Position numbers and translations under genes: made by a program. From Annona cherimola (taxonomy: Eukaryota; Streptophyta; Magnoliopsida; Magnoliales; Annonaceae): a stretch of 64,000 bases of DNA. The stretch spans positions 55,161,563-55,225,562 of the forward strand of contig CM059972.1 of assembly GCA_030490835.1 (NCBI GenBank), read 5' to 3'. Below, one piece after another: positions 10,600-22,800 of the stretch. Under the pieces are notes generated by a model. It did no database searches, was not told the origin of the DNA, and was given only the letters and a program-made list of their open reading frames with translations. The stretch's first letter is position 1; each line of letters begins with the position of its first letter.

Positions 10600-10613
10600 A
10601 TCTCCCCCTTTTT
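10600..10613 (-). other. Polypurine tract of the copia element
   Basis: The minus strand reads AAAAAGGGGGAGAT immediately before the 3' LTR. From 10614 to 10915 there is a short AT-rich 3' untranslated stretch with no ORF of note. Confidence 0.85.
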
Positions 10614-10915
10614 GATGATTGACAAAACCGATTTGAGTGGATACCTTTCATTTAAATAAATATGCTCATATTGATAATGCAAACATTCAAAGTATTCATT
10701 TAAGCATATACATATCCTGCTCTTCTCTCCTTAAATCTCTCTCCCCTTTAATCATAAAGACTTATACTCAAATAACTTATACTCAAGTCCTCTTCTTTTC
10801 CCCATTCTTAAATCTCTCTCCCCCTTTTTGTCAATATATCAAAAAGATTAGAGGGTATTCAAAGAGATAGGTGGGTTAGCTCCCCCTAAATGGGTGCTCC
10901 CCCTCAATTTATGCT

Positions 10916-13900
10916 TTAAGTGAGTTCAAGCATTCTCATGTCATTTCTAATTTTATAAAATGCTTCTTTTGCTAGGGGCTTAGTGAATATGTCTGCAACT
11001 TGATCCTCGGTTCTTACATATACCAAACATATGTCATGATTTTCTACATGTTCTCTAATGAAATGATGTCTAAGGTCTATATGTTTGGTCCTAGAATGCA
11101 AGACTGGATTCTTGGTTAGACATATGGCACTTGTATTATCATATTTGATAGGTATATCTTTGAAATCCATGTCATAGTCCCTAAGTTGCTGTTTCATCCA
11201 AAGTAATTGAGCACAACAGCTCCCGGCGGCAATGTATTCGGCTTCCGCCGTAGATAGAGCAACACTAGTTTGTTTTCTTGAAAACCATGAAACCAACATG
11301 CTTCCAAGAAACTGACATGTTCCACTAGTGATTTTTCTATCTACTTTGTAACCAGCAAAATCCGCATCCGAGTAGCCGATTAGATCAAAATTAGAGCCCT
11401 TTGGATACCATAGTCCTAAATTGGTAGTGTCTACTAGATATCTAAAAATTCTTTTCACAGCTACCAAGTATGATTCTTTTGGGCATGATTGAAATCTAGA
11501 GCACATACACACACTAAACAAAATATCTGGCCTAGAAGCAGTTAAATACAATAAGGATCCTATCATGCTTCTATACAATTTTAAATCAACTACTTTGCCC
11601 TTCTCATCTTTGTCCATTTTGATTGTGGAGCTCATAGGTGTGCTTGCTCCTTTGCTGTGCTCCATGCCAAACTTCTTTAGCATTTCCTTGATATACTTGG
11701 ACTGGTTAATGAAAATTCCTTCATGTAATTGCTTGATTTGCAGTCCAATGAAGAAATTGAGCTCTCCCATCATGCTCATCTCAAATTCTTTCTGCATGAG
11801 CTCAGAAAATTCTTGGCAAAGAGTTTCATTAGTAGCACCAAAAATAATATCATCAACATAAATTTGAATGATTAATATATCCTTTCCATTGTACTTAATA
11901 AACAGAGTGGTGTCTACCTTTCCCTTTTGAAAGTTATGATCAATCAAAAACTTGCTTAGTCTATCATACCAAGCCCTTGGAGCTTGTTTTAGTCCATATA
12001 ATGCTTTGGTTAATTTGTAAACATACTTTGATTGATCTTTTTCTTCAAATCCAGGTGGTTGCTCAACATACACCTCTTCATTTATATAACCATTCAGAAA
12101 TGCACTTTTGACATCCATTTGAAACAGTTTAAAGTTCATGTGAGATGCAAAAGCTAGTAAGATGCGAATTGCCTCTAATCTAGCAACCGGGGCATAGGAT
12201 TCTTCAAAATCTATTCCTTCTTCTTGTGAGTATCCTTTTGCCACAAGTCTAGCTTTGTTTCTCACTACAAGTCCACTTTCATCTAATTTGTTCCTAAAGA
12301 CCCACTTGGTGCCAATAACAATACAGTCATTTGGTCTAGGAACAAGGTGCCAAACTTGATTTCTTTCAAATTGATTTAGCTCTTCTTGCATTGCTATAAT
12401 CCAGTTTTCATCATCAAGAGCTTGATCAATATTAGAAGGTTCAATTTTGGATACAAAGGCATATTGTCCACAAACATTTTGCTTTGACCTTCTAGTTTTT
12501 ACACCTTCATACACATTCCCTATAATTTGTTCAATTGGATGTGCATGTTTGAATTTTAAATCAGATGGAGGTTTATAGGAGTCATTACCTTCACTTACCC
12601 TTTCCTCCAAGAATTCCTCTTGCTTTTCCATATGCAATTTTTCAAGATTGCTTGCTATGTCATCTGCATCACTTGAATCATCCTTTCTTTTAAAGCATGG
12701 GTTAGTTTCATCAAAAACAACATGTATGGATTCTTCTACAACTTGGTTTCGTTTATTGAAAACTCTATATGCTTTGCTATTTGATAAATAACCAAGGAAT
12801 ATTGCTTCATCACTTTTAGCATCAAGTTTTCCCAAGTTGGTTTTTCCATTGTTCAGAACATAACATGTGCATCCAAAAGTATGAAAATAAGATATGTTTG
12901 GTTTCTTTCCTTTCCATAGCTCATATGGGGTCTTTTTCAAGATTGCTCTAATGGTAACTCGATTCAATACATGACAAGCTGTACTTACAGCTTCACCCCA
13001 AAACTTTTTAGATAATTTGCTCTCATTTAGCATAGTTCTAGCCATCTCTTGTATAGTTCTATTTTTCCTCTCCACTACTCAATTTTGTTGTGGAGTCCTT
13101 GGTGCAGAAAATGTGTGATGAATTCCTTTTTCATTACATAATTCTATGAATCGTTTGTTCTCAAATTCACCACCATGGTCACTTCTTATAGTCATAATAG
13201 TACTTTGTTTTTCATTTTCCACCAAGTTTACAAACGTTGCAAACATAGAGAAGGCTTCATCTTTGCTAGCTAAAAGAATTATCCATGTGAATCTTGAAAA
13301 GTCATCAACAATTACAAATACATATTTCTTTCCACCAATGGTTAAAATGTCGGATGGCCCATATAGATCCATGTGTAGCAATTCAAGCGGCCTAGTGGTG
13401 GAAATCTCCTTTTTGGTAGAAAAAGACATCTTTGGTTGTTTAGATAATTGACATGCCTTACATAATTTATTTTTGTCATATTTCAACTTAGGCAAGCCTT
13501 CTACCAAACTCTTTTTCCATAGGGTCTTTATGTTTCTCATGTTTATATGCCCAAGCCTTTTATGCCAAATCCATGGATCATTATCAATGGCCATTAGACA
13601 TTGACCATTTAGTTCATCAAGTGAAACCAAATATACATTTCCATGTCTTTTTCCACTAAACATGATATGTTCACCATCAAATACATTGCATATAGATGAT
13701 TCAAACACAACCTTATATCCTTTATTACATAATTGGCTAATGCTCATTAAGTTATGCTTGAGTCCTTCAACAAACAAAACATCCTCCATGCATGCATTTG
13801 AGCTACTGTAAATATTTCCTTTACCTTTGATTTTACCTTTCTCATTATTACCAAAGGCAACCGTTCCGTCGTTGCAAGGCTTAAGTTTGTGGAATAAACT

Positions 13901-13990
13901 TCTTTCTCCGGTCATGTGCCTTGAACAACCGCTATCCATGAACCATACATTATTTGCCTTTGCCTTTAAACAAATCTGAAAAGTAAACAA
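10916..13990 (-). pseudogene. pol: Copia pol: protease, integrase, reverse transcriptase, RNase H (one nonsense codon)
   Basis: The first segment (13990-13079) has the aspartic protease DSG at residues 19-21, the integrase zinc site H143/H148/C177/C180, and catalytic D208 and D271. A TGA at 13079-13081 replaces the codon just before VVERKNR, which carries the third catalytic acid. The second segment (13075-10916, 719 residues) has reverse transcriptase D331 with YVDD at 406-409, and RNase H acids near 570, 613 and 646. Its [10 protein letters not shown] has Tyr where the partial copy at 17734-18501 has Cys. Apart from the single TGA the frame is open end to end. Pol is in the +1 frame relative to gag. 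Confidence 0.92.
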
Positions 13991-13997
13991 ATAATCC

Positions 13998-15851
13998 TTA
14001 TCTCTTTGGTACCCATTTTATGGGTCCAATTGGGTTAGTAATATTGTTCAACCTTTGTTGTTCTAATTTTGAAAGCCCAAATCTTGTGTTTCTTGGAACC
14101 CAAACTAATTTAGCACCATGGTCAAATAATCTCTTAAGGTTACACTTATAAACTTTATGACCCATTTTGTTGCAAAAGTTGCAAGCCATTGGTAATCTAG
14201 GAGTAGGCCTCCAAGTATATTTTGGTTCAAATGTTGGTCTTTTAGTCCACATAACATTTCTCCTTTGTGGCTTGTATATAGGTGCAATTTTGGTTTGAAG
14301 TTTTCCAAGTGTTGGTACATTAGATTTACCACTTTCATTTTGCTCAAATCTATAATAACCAAGACCTCTTTTGTTTGTTTGAGCAGTCATGTTCAGAAAC
14401 ATCTTTACACTTTCTCCTGGATTAGAGAACTTTGCTAATGATTCATTTAAGGATTTGTTCTCCTTTTTCAGTTTCTCTACTTCTTTCAATAACAATTCAT
14501 TTTCTTCTTTCATTTTTGTTGTTCTTTCAGCTAGTTTTCCATTTTCAATAATAACAAAGTTACATTGTTGTTTCTTTGAGGACAACTTGTTTCCTAGCTT
14601 TTTGATTTCCTCATATAATGAATCATAGGCAGTTTGTAGTTCTTCTAATTCAGCACATTTGATGCAATTTTGAAAAGAAGAATAACTAGATTGAGAATGA
14701 CAAGGTTTGGAAGTTACCTCTTCACTTTCTGTGTATTTTGTTGAGATGGATTGATCTTCCAAAACTTCCGTTGTGTTCAAGCATAGCAAGTCCTCTTCTT
14801 GCTCGATTCGTGCCATGCAGCATATTCTTGCACAGTTGGCTGCATCATTGTCGTCGGTTGAAGAGCTGCATGTTGATGAAGTTTCCTCGTTGACGAACAT
14901 GCCTCTTCCTCTTGGCCTTTGGTATTTTCTTCTTTCATGATTCTCCTTTGGCCTTTCTTCCGGTGTAGGACATTGAGCTTGCATATGTCCTACGCCCCCT
15001 CATCGGTAGCATTTTGTAACCTCCTTTTTCTTTTCTTTATGTGGTCTTTCTTTGAAGTCTTTGAGGTTCTTTTCTTTTCTCACAAATTTCCGGAATTTGC
15101 GAGTGAGAAGAGTAATGTCTTCATCATCGTTGTGAGATGAAGAGGTGGATCCATCTGAATTGTGAGTGGCCTTGAGTGCAATGGTTCTCTTCCCTTTGTG
15201 ATTATCTTCGTTTCTTCTCCTAATTAGCTCATGTGACATTAATGAGCTAATAAGATCTTCTAGCTTCAAAGTGTTTAGGTCTTTGGCTTCTTCAATTGCC
15301 GTTATCTTTGTAGTCCATGAATCCGGTAGAGCTTTCAATATCTTCATAACCTGTTCGGATTCAGAAATAGCCTTTCCAAGACCTTTTAGAGCATTAGTAA
15401 TCTTAGAAAATCTAGCAAACATTTCAGAAATATTTTCTGTGTCTAGCATTCTAAAACTTTCCAATTCTCCTATCAAGATATTTCTCCTAGTCCCTTGGAC
15501 TTGAGAGGTTCCTTCATAAATGGATGTTAGAGTATCCCATATCTCCTTGGCGGTTAGGCAAGATGATACTCTATCATATTCCGAAGCCGTAAGAGCACAA
15601 AATAAAGAGTTCATAGCCTTAGCATTGCTCTTGACGGTTCTTACTTCCTCTTCGGTCCATTTGGAAGCTCTTTCATCAATTGGCAAAGTTACACCATCTT
15701 GGATAGCAATCCAAGAATCCATATCGGTAGCCATGATGAGTTGCTTCATACGAAGCTTCCAATAGCCAAAGTTGTTCCCATCAAACAATGGTGGCCTTGT
15801 AAAGGATTGGCCCTCGGCAAAAACGGGAACGGAAGTAGATTGGGATGCCAT
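13998..15851 (-). pseudogene. gag: Copia gag with coiled coil and two zinc knuckles (one nonsense codon)
   Basis: A start at 15851 (MASQSTSVP) lies just after the PBS. The N-terminal capsid-like domain (FDGNNFGYWKLRMKQLI) is of the type found in copia gag. A TGA at 15000-15002 falls exactly at the second Cys of the first CCHC knuckle, where copia B (near 48150) still has Cys. The frame then continues 328 residues: a Lys/Glu-rich coiled coil, a second knuckle CNFCNKMGHKVYKC, and KWVPKR before a TAA at 13998. Confidence 0.9.
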
Positions 15852-15885
15852 GATAATGGATCTCTTTGATTCAATTCAAAGACCT

Positions 15886-15897
15886 GCTCTGATACCA
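15886..15897 (-). other. Primer-binding site, initiator tRNA-Met type
   Basis: The minus strand reads TGGTATCAGAGC, two bases from the 5' LTR edge. It is the standard plant copia primer site and confirms that 15900-17417 is the 5' LTR of the complete unit. Confidence 0.9.
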
Positions 15898-15899
15898 CT

Positions 15900-17417
15900 T
15901 GTTGGGTCCCGAATTGATGGAAAAACCCAAGAGGGGAGGGGTGAATTGGGTTCTTAAAAATTTATAACTCAAATAGAAACTTTACCCCGGATTAATCTAG
16001 TCCCCTTGAATGAAGAAACAGAATGGAAAGCAAAGTAATGTAGAGAGCAGAAATAAAAACAAGTAGACAAGAATTTTTATAGTGGTTCGGGCAACCTCCC
16101 TACTCCACTCTTCCAAGCTCACACACCTTGTGACTTGGGTTCCACTATTGTATTCTCTCAATACAATTAGAGCCTCTTGCTCTCTTCTAGATTCAAAGCT
16201 CTAGGGGGCATATACAACTAGAGCCTCTTGCTCTCTTCTAGATTCTAGCTCTAGGGGGCATCAAACACTTAGCACAAGTAGGTGATGAGTCACACTCCAA
16301 TCACACACTACTTTGCTACCACTTGATCTTAGCTACGCAAGCTAAATCAAGTTCAACACAAACAAGTAATCAATGAAAGGAAACTACACTTTACAGGTGT
16401 GTAGAAACGATTTAGCGCAGGGAAGAACTTGTAGATGATGGCTTTGAAGTTTCTGAATGTAGCTCTTGCAACTTGAAGCACAATTCTTCCTCTCTTGATT
16501 GGCTTGATCACTTTAATGCTCTTGTAGATAGGAGTTATGCTCACTTAATGTTTTCCAACTACTTCCCTCGTTCACATTAACTCCCTTTTATAATTTTGGA
16601 GGGAATCCGAACGTTAGAAGGTAGGTGGCGCGCATTTAATGCGCCAACGTTCGAATTAATTCCGACCGTTGCGACCCAAGTCGCATGTGGAGTCGACTTC
16701 GGATGCGACTTCGCCCAAGTCGCAGATGGAGTCGACTTCGGCTTCGACTTCACCTCGTCAGATGGCTTCACGAACTTGGAAGATGATTCCTTTTGCTTAG
16801 GCTTTCTTCCTTCAGTCCTTTTGATTCTTGGAATGGCTCCTCATACTTATAGATCTTGTGAACCTTGAAGAACTTGACTTTGATTCTTCCTGGATTAGCT
16901 TGATCCTTGTGAATCTTTGAAGGAATTGAGTCTTGCCTGGAATTTGAAACACTTGAGTTGATAATGAGCTTGTTTTCTGAAAAAATAGCTTCTGCCCGAT
17001 CGAAGTCGATGTCGGAGTCGACTTCGGCTGCGACTTCACCTCAAGTCGCACGTGGAGTCGACTTGGGGTGCGACTTCGGCATTCTGCTGTTTCGAATTCA
17101 ACTCTGAAAGGTTTCGCCCGACTAAAGTCGATGGTCAGGTCGACTTCGTTTGCGACTTGGCTACCCAAGTCGCAGGTGGAGTCGACTTGGCCTGCGACTT
17201 CACCTTCCCTTCTTCCGTTTTCAGCTCTGGACGTTCTGCATGTTTGAAGTCGATCTTGGAGTCGACTTGGGGATCGACTTGGCCTTCCTAACTTGATTTT
17301 CTTCAAATGGTTATTCCTTAAACATTTTCACAAACTTGTTAGTAGCCAAGACTTTCTCAAATTGATTTGTTAATCATCAAAACATAGATTTAGCTAGTTT
17401 TCCTCATGTTTCCAACA
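15900..17417 (-). repeat. Copia LTR 2 (5' LTR of the complete unit)
   Basis: 1518 bp, same ends as LTR 1. Unlike a normal element, its outer edge is followed by another polypurine tract and internal sequence rather than by flanking DNA. This LTR is therefore shared between two units. TATA box at 16584-16592. Confidence 0.95.
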
Positions 17418-18851
17418 ATCTCCCCCTTTTTGATGATTGACAAAACCGATTTGAGTGGATACCTTTCATTTAAATAAATATGCTCATATTGATAATGCAA
17501 ACATTCAAAGTATTCATTTAAGCATATACATATCCTGCTCTTCTCTCCTTAAATCTCTCTCCCCTTTAATCATAAAGACTTATACTCAAATAACTTATAC
17601 TCAAGTCCTCTTCTTTTCCCCATTCTTAAATCTCTCTCCCCCTTTTTGTCAATATATCAAAAAGATTAGAGGGTATTCAAAGAGATAGGTGGGTTAGCTC
17701 CCCCTAAATGGGTGCTCCCCCTCAATTTATGCTTTAAGTGAGTTCAAGCATTCTCATGTCATTTCTAATTTTATAAAATGCTTCTTTTGCTAGGGGCTTA
17801 GTGAATATGTCTGCAACTTGATCCTCGGTTCTTACATATACCAAACATATGTCATGATTTTCTACATGTTCTCTAATGAAATGATGTCTAAGGTCTATAT
17901 GTTTGGTCCTAGAATGCAAGACTGGATTCTTGGTTAGACATATGGCACTTGTATTATCACATTTGATAGGTATATCTTTGAAATCCATGTCATAGTCCCT
18001 AAGTTGCTGTTTCATCCAAAGTAATTGAGCACAACAGCTCCCGGCGGCAATGTATTCGGCTTCCGCCGTAGATAGAGCAACACTAGTTTGTTTTCTTGAA
18101 AACCATGAAACCAACATGCTTCCAAGAAACTGACATGTTCCACTAGTGCTTTTTCTATCTACTTTGTAACCAGCAAAATCCGCATCCGAGTAGCCGATTA
18201 GATCAAAATTAGAGCCCTTTGGATACCATAGTCCTAAATTGGTAGTGTCTACTAGATATCTAAAAATTCTTTTCACAGCTACCAAGTGTGATTCTTTTGG
18301 GCATGATTGAAATCTAGAGCACATACACACACTAAACAAAATATCTGGCCTAGAAGCAGTTAAATACAATAAGGATCCTATCATGCTTCTATACAATTTT
18401 AAATCAACTATTTTGCCCTTCTCATCTTTGTCCATTTTGATTGTGGAGCTCATAGGTGTGCTTGCTCCTTTGCTGTGCTCCATGCCAAACTTCTTTAGCA
18501 TTTCCTTGATATACTTCTACTGGTTAATGAAAATTCCTTCATGTAATTGCTTGATTTGCAGTCCAAGGAAGAAATTGAGCTCTCCCATCATGCTCATCTC
18601 AAATTCTTTCTGCATGAGCTCAGAAAATTCTTGGCAAAGAGTTTCATTAGTAGCACCAAAAATAATATCATCAACATAAATTTGAATGATTAATATATCC
18701 TTTCCATTGTACTTAATAAACAGAGTGGTGTCTACCTTTCCCTTTTGAAAGTTATGATCAATCAAAAACTTGCTTAGTCTATCATACCAAGCCCTTGGAG
18801 CTTGTTTTAGTCCATATAATGCTTTGGTTAATTTGTAAACATACTTTGATT
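17418..18851 (-). pseudogene. Second, truncated copia internal region: reverse transcriptase end and RNase H
   Basis: Matches 10600-12033 of the complete unit, starting with the PPT. The frame 18501-17734 carries the C-terminal reverse transcriptase and full RNase H ([22 protein letters not shown]). A TAG at 18517-18519 separates it from YVDD-containing sequence upstream. Gag, protease, integrase and the front of the reverse transcriptase are deleted; the deletion joins an LTR at 18843-18851. Confidence 0.9.
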
Positions 18852-19134
18852 CTTCCTGGATTAGCTTGATCCTTGTGAATCTTTGAAGGAATTGAGTCTT
18901 GCTTGGAATTTGAAACACTTGAGTTGATAATGAGCTTGTTTTCTGAAAAAATAGCTTCTGCCCGATCGAAGTCGATGTCGGAGTCGATTTCGGCTGCGAC
19001 TTCACCTCAAGTCGCACGTGGAGTCGACTTGGGGTGCGACTTCGGCATTCTGCTGTTTCGAATTCAACTCTGGAAGGTTTCGCCCGACTAAAGTCGATGG
19101 TGAGGTCGACTTCGTTTGCGACTTGGCTACCCAA
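18517..19134 (-). CDS. Chimeric open frame: LTR sequence fused in frame to copia reverse transcriptase
   Basis: The 205-codon frame starts in LTR 3 (about 95 codons translated from the motif-rich LTR) and crosses the deletion joint in frame at about residue 96, into [14 protein letters not shown] and the YVDD segment. It is an accident of the deletion rather than a family protein, and lacks the front of the polymerase. Expression is not implied, although the LTR part lies just inside a promoter region. Confidence 0.4.
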   Translation of the reverse strand: MGSQVANEVDLTIDFSRAKPSRVEFETAECRSRTPSRLHVRLEVKSQPKSTPTSTSIGQKLFFQKTSSLSTQVFQIPSKTQFLQRFTRIKLIQEESKYVYKLTKALYGLKQAPRAWYDRLSKFLIDHNFQKGKVDTTLFIKYNGKDILIIQIYVDDIIFGATNETLCQEFSELMQKEFEMSMMGELNFFLGLQIKQLHEGIFINQ

Positions 19135-19383
19135 GTCGCAGGTGGAGTCGACTTGGCCTGCGACTTCACCTTCCCTTCTTCCGTTTTCAGCTCTGGACGT
19201 TCTGCATGTTTGAAGTCGATCTTGGAGTCAACTTGGGGATCGACTTGGCCTTCCTAACTTGATTTTCTTCAAATGGTTATTCCTTAAACATTTTCACAAA
19301 CTTGTTAGTAGCCAAGACTTTCTCAAATTGATTTGTTAATCATCAAAACATAGATTTAGCTAGTTTTCCTCATGTTTCCAACA
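18843..19383 (-). repeat. Copia LTR 3, truncated
   Basis: 541 bp corresponding to 16877-17417 of LTR 2. It shares variants with LTR 2 rather than LTR 1 (for example GACTAAAGTC, GGCCTGCGAC). It ends at the true LTR edge and target repeat aatac (19384-19388). The inner end is the deletion joint. Confidence 0.9.
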
Positions 19384-19824
19384 AATACAAGTACAAATGG
19401 CAAGGAAAGGATGATTTAAAGTTAGCACGTTACGGATCATATGGGATTAAACCCATGTGACACGTATATGTGAAGGGAAGGAAAAAGCGAGGGATGGAAA
19501 GCACAAAGGATCGACTCAGGTAAGCAAGCAATCTTTTGAAAATATGGAATTCATTTGGAAAATTGAAATGATTACAAATGTTTTATAATGATGCTTAGGT
19601 AGCATTTTCAATTGCTATTTTGTTATTAAATGTTGATATGATTTGTACATGTATTATTAAGATGTTTCAGGATTGCTTGCAAGGTGAGTAAGCGAACCTA
19701 CATAAATATTGATTTTGTTTCAAGTACATGTATTGTTGATTTTAAGTTTTGCTTGCAGATCAAGCAAAATTAATCTTTGAAAATATGACTTTAATGAAAA
19801 GTCTTAGCATTGCTTCAGTGTAAG
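19384..19824 (+). repeat. U1, second part, with splice-like signals
   Basis: Continues U1 after the copia insertion and matches 39169-39431 (then 43088 on) in U2 and 51290-51726 in U3. It contains CAG/GTAAGC at 19517-19525, AAG/GTGAGTAAG at 19681-19692 and a TTTTGCTTGCAG acceptor-like end at 19758; the last two would bound a 75-bp intron. No gene. It ends with gtaag, the target site of the chromovirus. Confidence 0.75.
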
Positions 19825-22800
19825 TGTGGCGCCCCGGCTCGAGCGTCACATCCTTACCTCAGGACCTATCGATTGGTAAATGTGATCAGGATTGTTGCCT
19901 TGTCACACGGCGGAATTGATCGGATGTTTATCCTGTTAATCGTAGTCATACATAATTCATAAGACACTTCATATACTCTTAAATTCATTTTCATACATTT
20001 CTGAGTCATTCTGAAGCATTCACTTCATACAAACATGCTATTTAGTGACATTTCACCCTTTTGCCAAATAAGATGTCACTACATCATAAAACATAGTCAT
20101 CCATACAAACACATGAAAAGTTACATCTATTCAACATATAGCACTGTATGTAAATTTACAATCATTTCACATAATAGCATAACATGATTTTCTCCTTAGA
20201 TTCCTTATGTCGGTGCTTGTTCCTTCGCCATATCCTGTCTGTGACCTGTCTTTGGGTTTGAAAAACGAAAACGTGAGTCGAAACTCAATAAGAAATCATT
20301 TTGCATTTTCAGGCAATTCATTTCAGGCAACAATTTTCAATACAAATCATCTTGGAAAGCATCTAATACCTTATCCAAAGGTATATCTTGAAAACATGAA
20401 ATCCTGTACCCATCACGGGTCTCATATGCATAATGCCATATGAAAAACATGAACATGATCATCATATCTCCCTTAGGATGGAAGCTACCTAGGCAACCAT
20501 CCGTCACGTAACTCTCATTTCAGAGAGGGCGCCGCCGGCCATCGGCCTGTTACAAGCGACTTGGTCACAGCAAGGGGGAACAACCGGTCCGCTTATACCC
20601 TTCAAGTGGACCTCATATCCTGTGCACATGAACTTTTCATAAATCCATCTTTCACATGCTAGCATGATTTTCAATCATAAACATTAAATCACATCATTTT
20701 CCATAACAGTTATAAAAGAACATTTCATAATCATTTCATTTGAAATAAACATCATTTCAAACACCATTTAGTAAAGGGATGGCCATCCTTAAATACATTA
20801 GAAGCAATTTCATCAAACAAGTTAGAATATAAATTGCATTATGGAAACAGTTTAGGAAAGCAAAAATCATTTAGAAAATTTTCTTTCTTACCTGAACTTC
20901 TTAGCTTTCCTCTGCTACTTTCTCTTTGCCCTTGCCTACATAAAAATGGTATGAATTTTTTCATACATTTCATTTTCTTATATTTTGCTTAGTTTTCCAA
21001 CCCATTCCATAAACACACATTTATTTTACTTCATAATTCATCATACACATATATGTCTTAATTTGTACATATTAGCACCGTTTTCACTCATTTGGCCATC
21101 ATACATCGTAGCGCATACGGGTGTTTTTTCTATGTACATAGCATTGCCTTAGCTTCATAATTCAAATCCAAAATTTTGGATTAATAACATATCATTTCAA
21201 ACAGATCCATAAACATGGAATTCATCTCATTTTCATGCGTTTTTGCATAAAATCATTTTTCATAAGTCATTCATCACCCGTTTACCGTTATTCCTTCATA
21301 TAAGCTCGTTTAACACTTAAACATAATGCATTTCTTAAAATTTCTTAACTCAGAAATTTAACCTATTTTCCACCGGGTTAATTACGCTTTAATACCACTT
21401 TCCTTAAGGTATTGTCATGGGGTTTAAAATCCATTCTTCATAGGTTCTCATAACAGCAAGTTTGGAACCCGTTTTCCACCCGTTTAACGTGTCTTTTGAC
21501 ACATCACTATGGGCAGCCCTAAAATTCCGAATTTTCCAGAAATTAAATCCATTTTCTCAGCCCATTTTCTAGGGTTTAACACATATTTAATATTCATTCA
21601 TTTCCATTTCTCGAAACAGCGGGTAATCCACACGTTTTGAGACCCGTTTTCACTCCATACATGAATTACTTCAAAAATTCCTAAAAATCAGATTTAGGGT
21701 TTATTTATCCCAAATATTTTGGACATCCATCATACCTTAATCTAGGGTATTTTACCCTACATAGCATTCATTTAACATGTAAGTTCATTTCCATATCATT
21801 TTCAACCCAAAAATTAAGAATTTAGGTCAAAATTCATACTTAGCATTCCATAACTTCAAAATCTCATTACTTAAGCATAAACCCTCATGTATTTGGCATA
21901 AATATATGATTCATAGCTTAATCAAAACATAAATTCAACACAGCAACTTATCTTGAAGATTTAGAATCAAACAACTTGGATTTTTCATCCCTTATGCACA
22001 CTTAACTCCATTTCCATGAACTTAACTTTAAAAATTCATACTTAATAATTAATACCCAATCCATACCCATGCAAAGGCATGTTAAAACATCAATTTACAG
22101 ATTCTTTAAGCATGATTTTCATTTCCAAGTTTTGAGTTTAAAAACTCAAGTTACACAACCCAAAATCATCACATACTTACTTGGATTTGTAATAAATCAA
22201 CTTCTAATCTTTTGAGATGATTTCTTCTTCAATTTCTCCTTCTTTTTTCCTTGGTTTTCTCCTCTAGTTTTCTGAGAAATTTCATGAAGTGCAGCTGGTT
22301 CCCTTGGCACGTTTTCAGCACTTAGAATATTTTCCACATCTTCATTTCATTTCAACGTGCAATGCTATACATGTTGCTGGAATTTCCAGCAGTGGGGCCC
22401 ACTTTATGCTGCAATTCCACACTCATTCAATGCTCCTCTATCTACCTTATGAGGTGGATAAATATGGACCAAGTAAAATTACAATTTTTACTTTTTACAA
22501 AATTACAAAATCTACATCAAAAACACATCAAAGCTGTCCATGGTTTGCACGTCCATTTGCTGCTGACGTTTTCAGCAGTTTTGCAATTTTTAAAATTAGC
22601 AAAACATGGGTAATTCATACTCCTAATTACCCTTTAATTCCTCCATAAATTTTTCATTAAGAAAAATTAAGAAAATAGCTAAAACTGCCATTTTTCTGCA
22701 CATGATTTTACCCACACTGCATTCTACGGTTTCAGCAGTATATATCACCCTTTTTGCATTTTTTTTATTGCTCAAACCTTCCATTATTGGTTGCACAATT

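Larger units (their letters stand above)
9082..19383 (-). mobile_element. Composite copia element (LTR - full internal - LTR - partial internal - partial LTR)
   Basis: A single 5-bp target-site duplication, aatac (9077-9081 and 19384-19388), bounds the whole unit. The U2 and U3 sister sequences show the empty site. Two LTRs of exactly 1518 bp (9082-10599, 15900-17417) flank a complete internal region in minus orientation. A second, shortened internal piece (17418-18851) and a shortened third LTR follow. The gag with two CCHC knuckles and a coiled coil, plus the initiator-Met PBS, suggest a SIRE/Maximus-like lineage; the lineage is inference. Confidence 0.9.

Noticed and set aside
15886..15897. 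tRNA-like matches (TGGTATCAGAGC and Asp-type strings)
   Set aside because: They are primer-binding sites only 12-18 bases long; no cloverleaf surrounds them.
22289..22648. 119-residue open frame, repeated exactly at 32139-32498, looking like a duplicated gene
   Set aside because: It lies wholly within the two identical chromovirus LTRs, on the antisense strand, is not kept in the diverged LTR at 39432-43087, and shows no domain.
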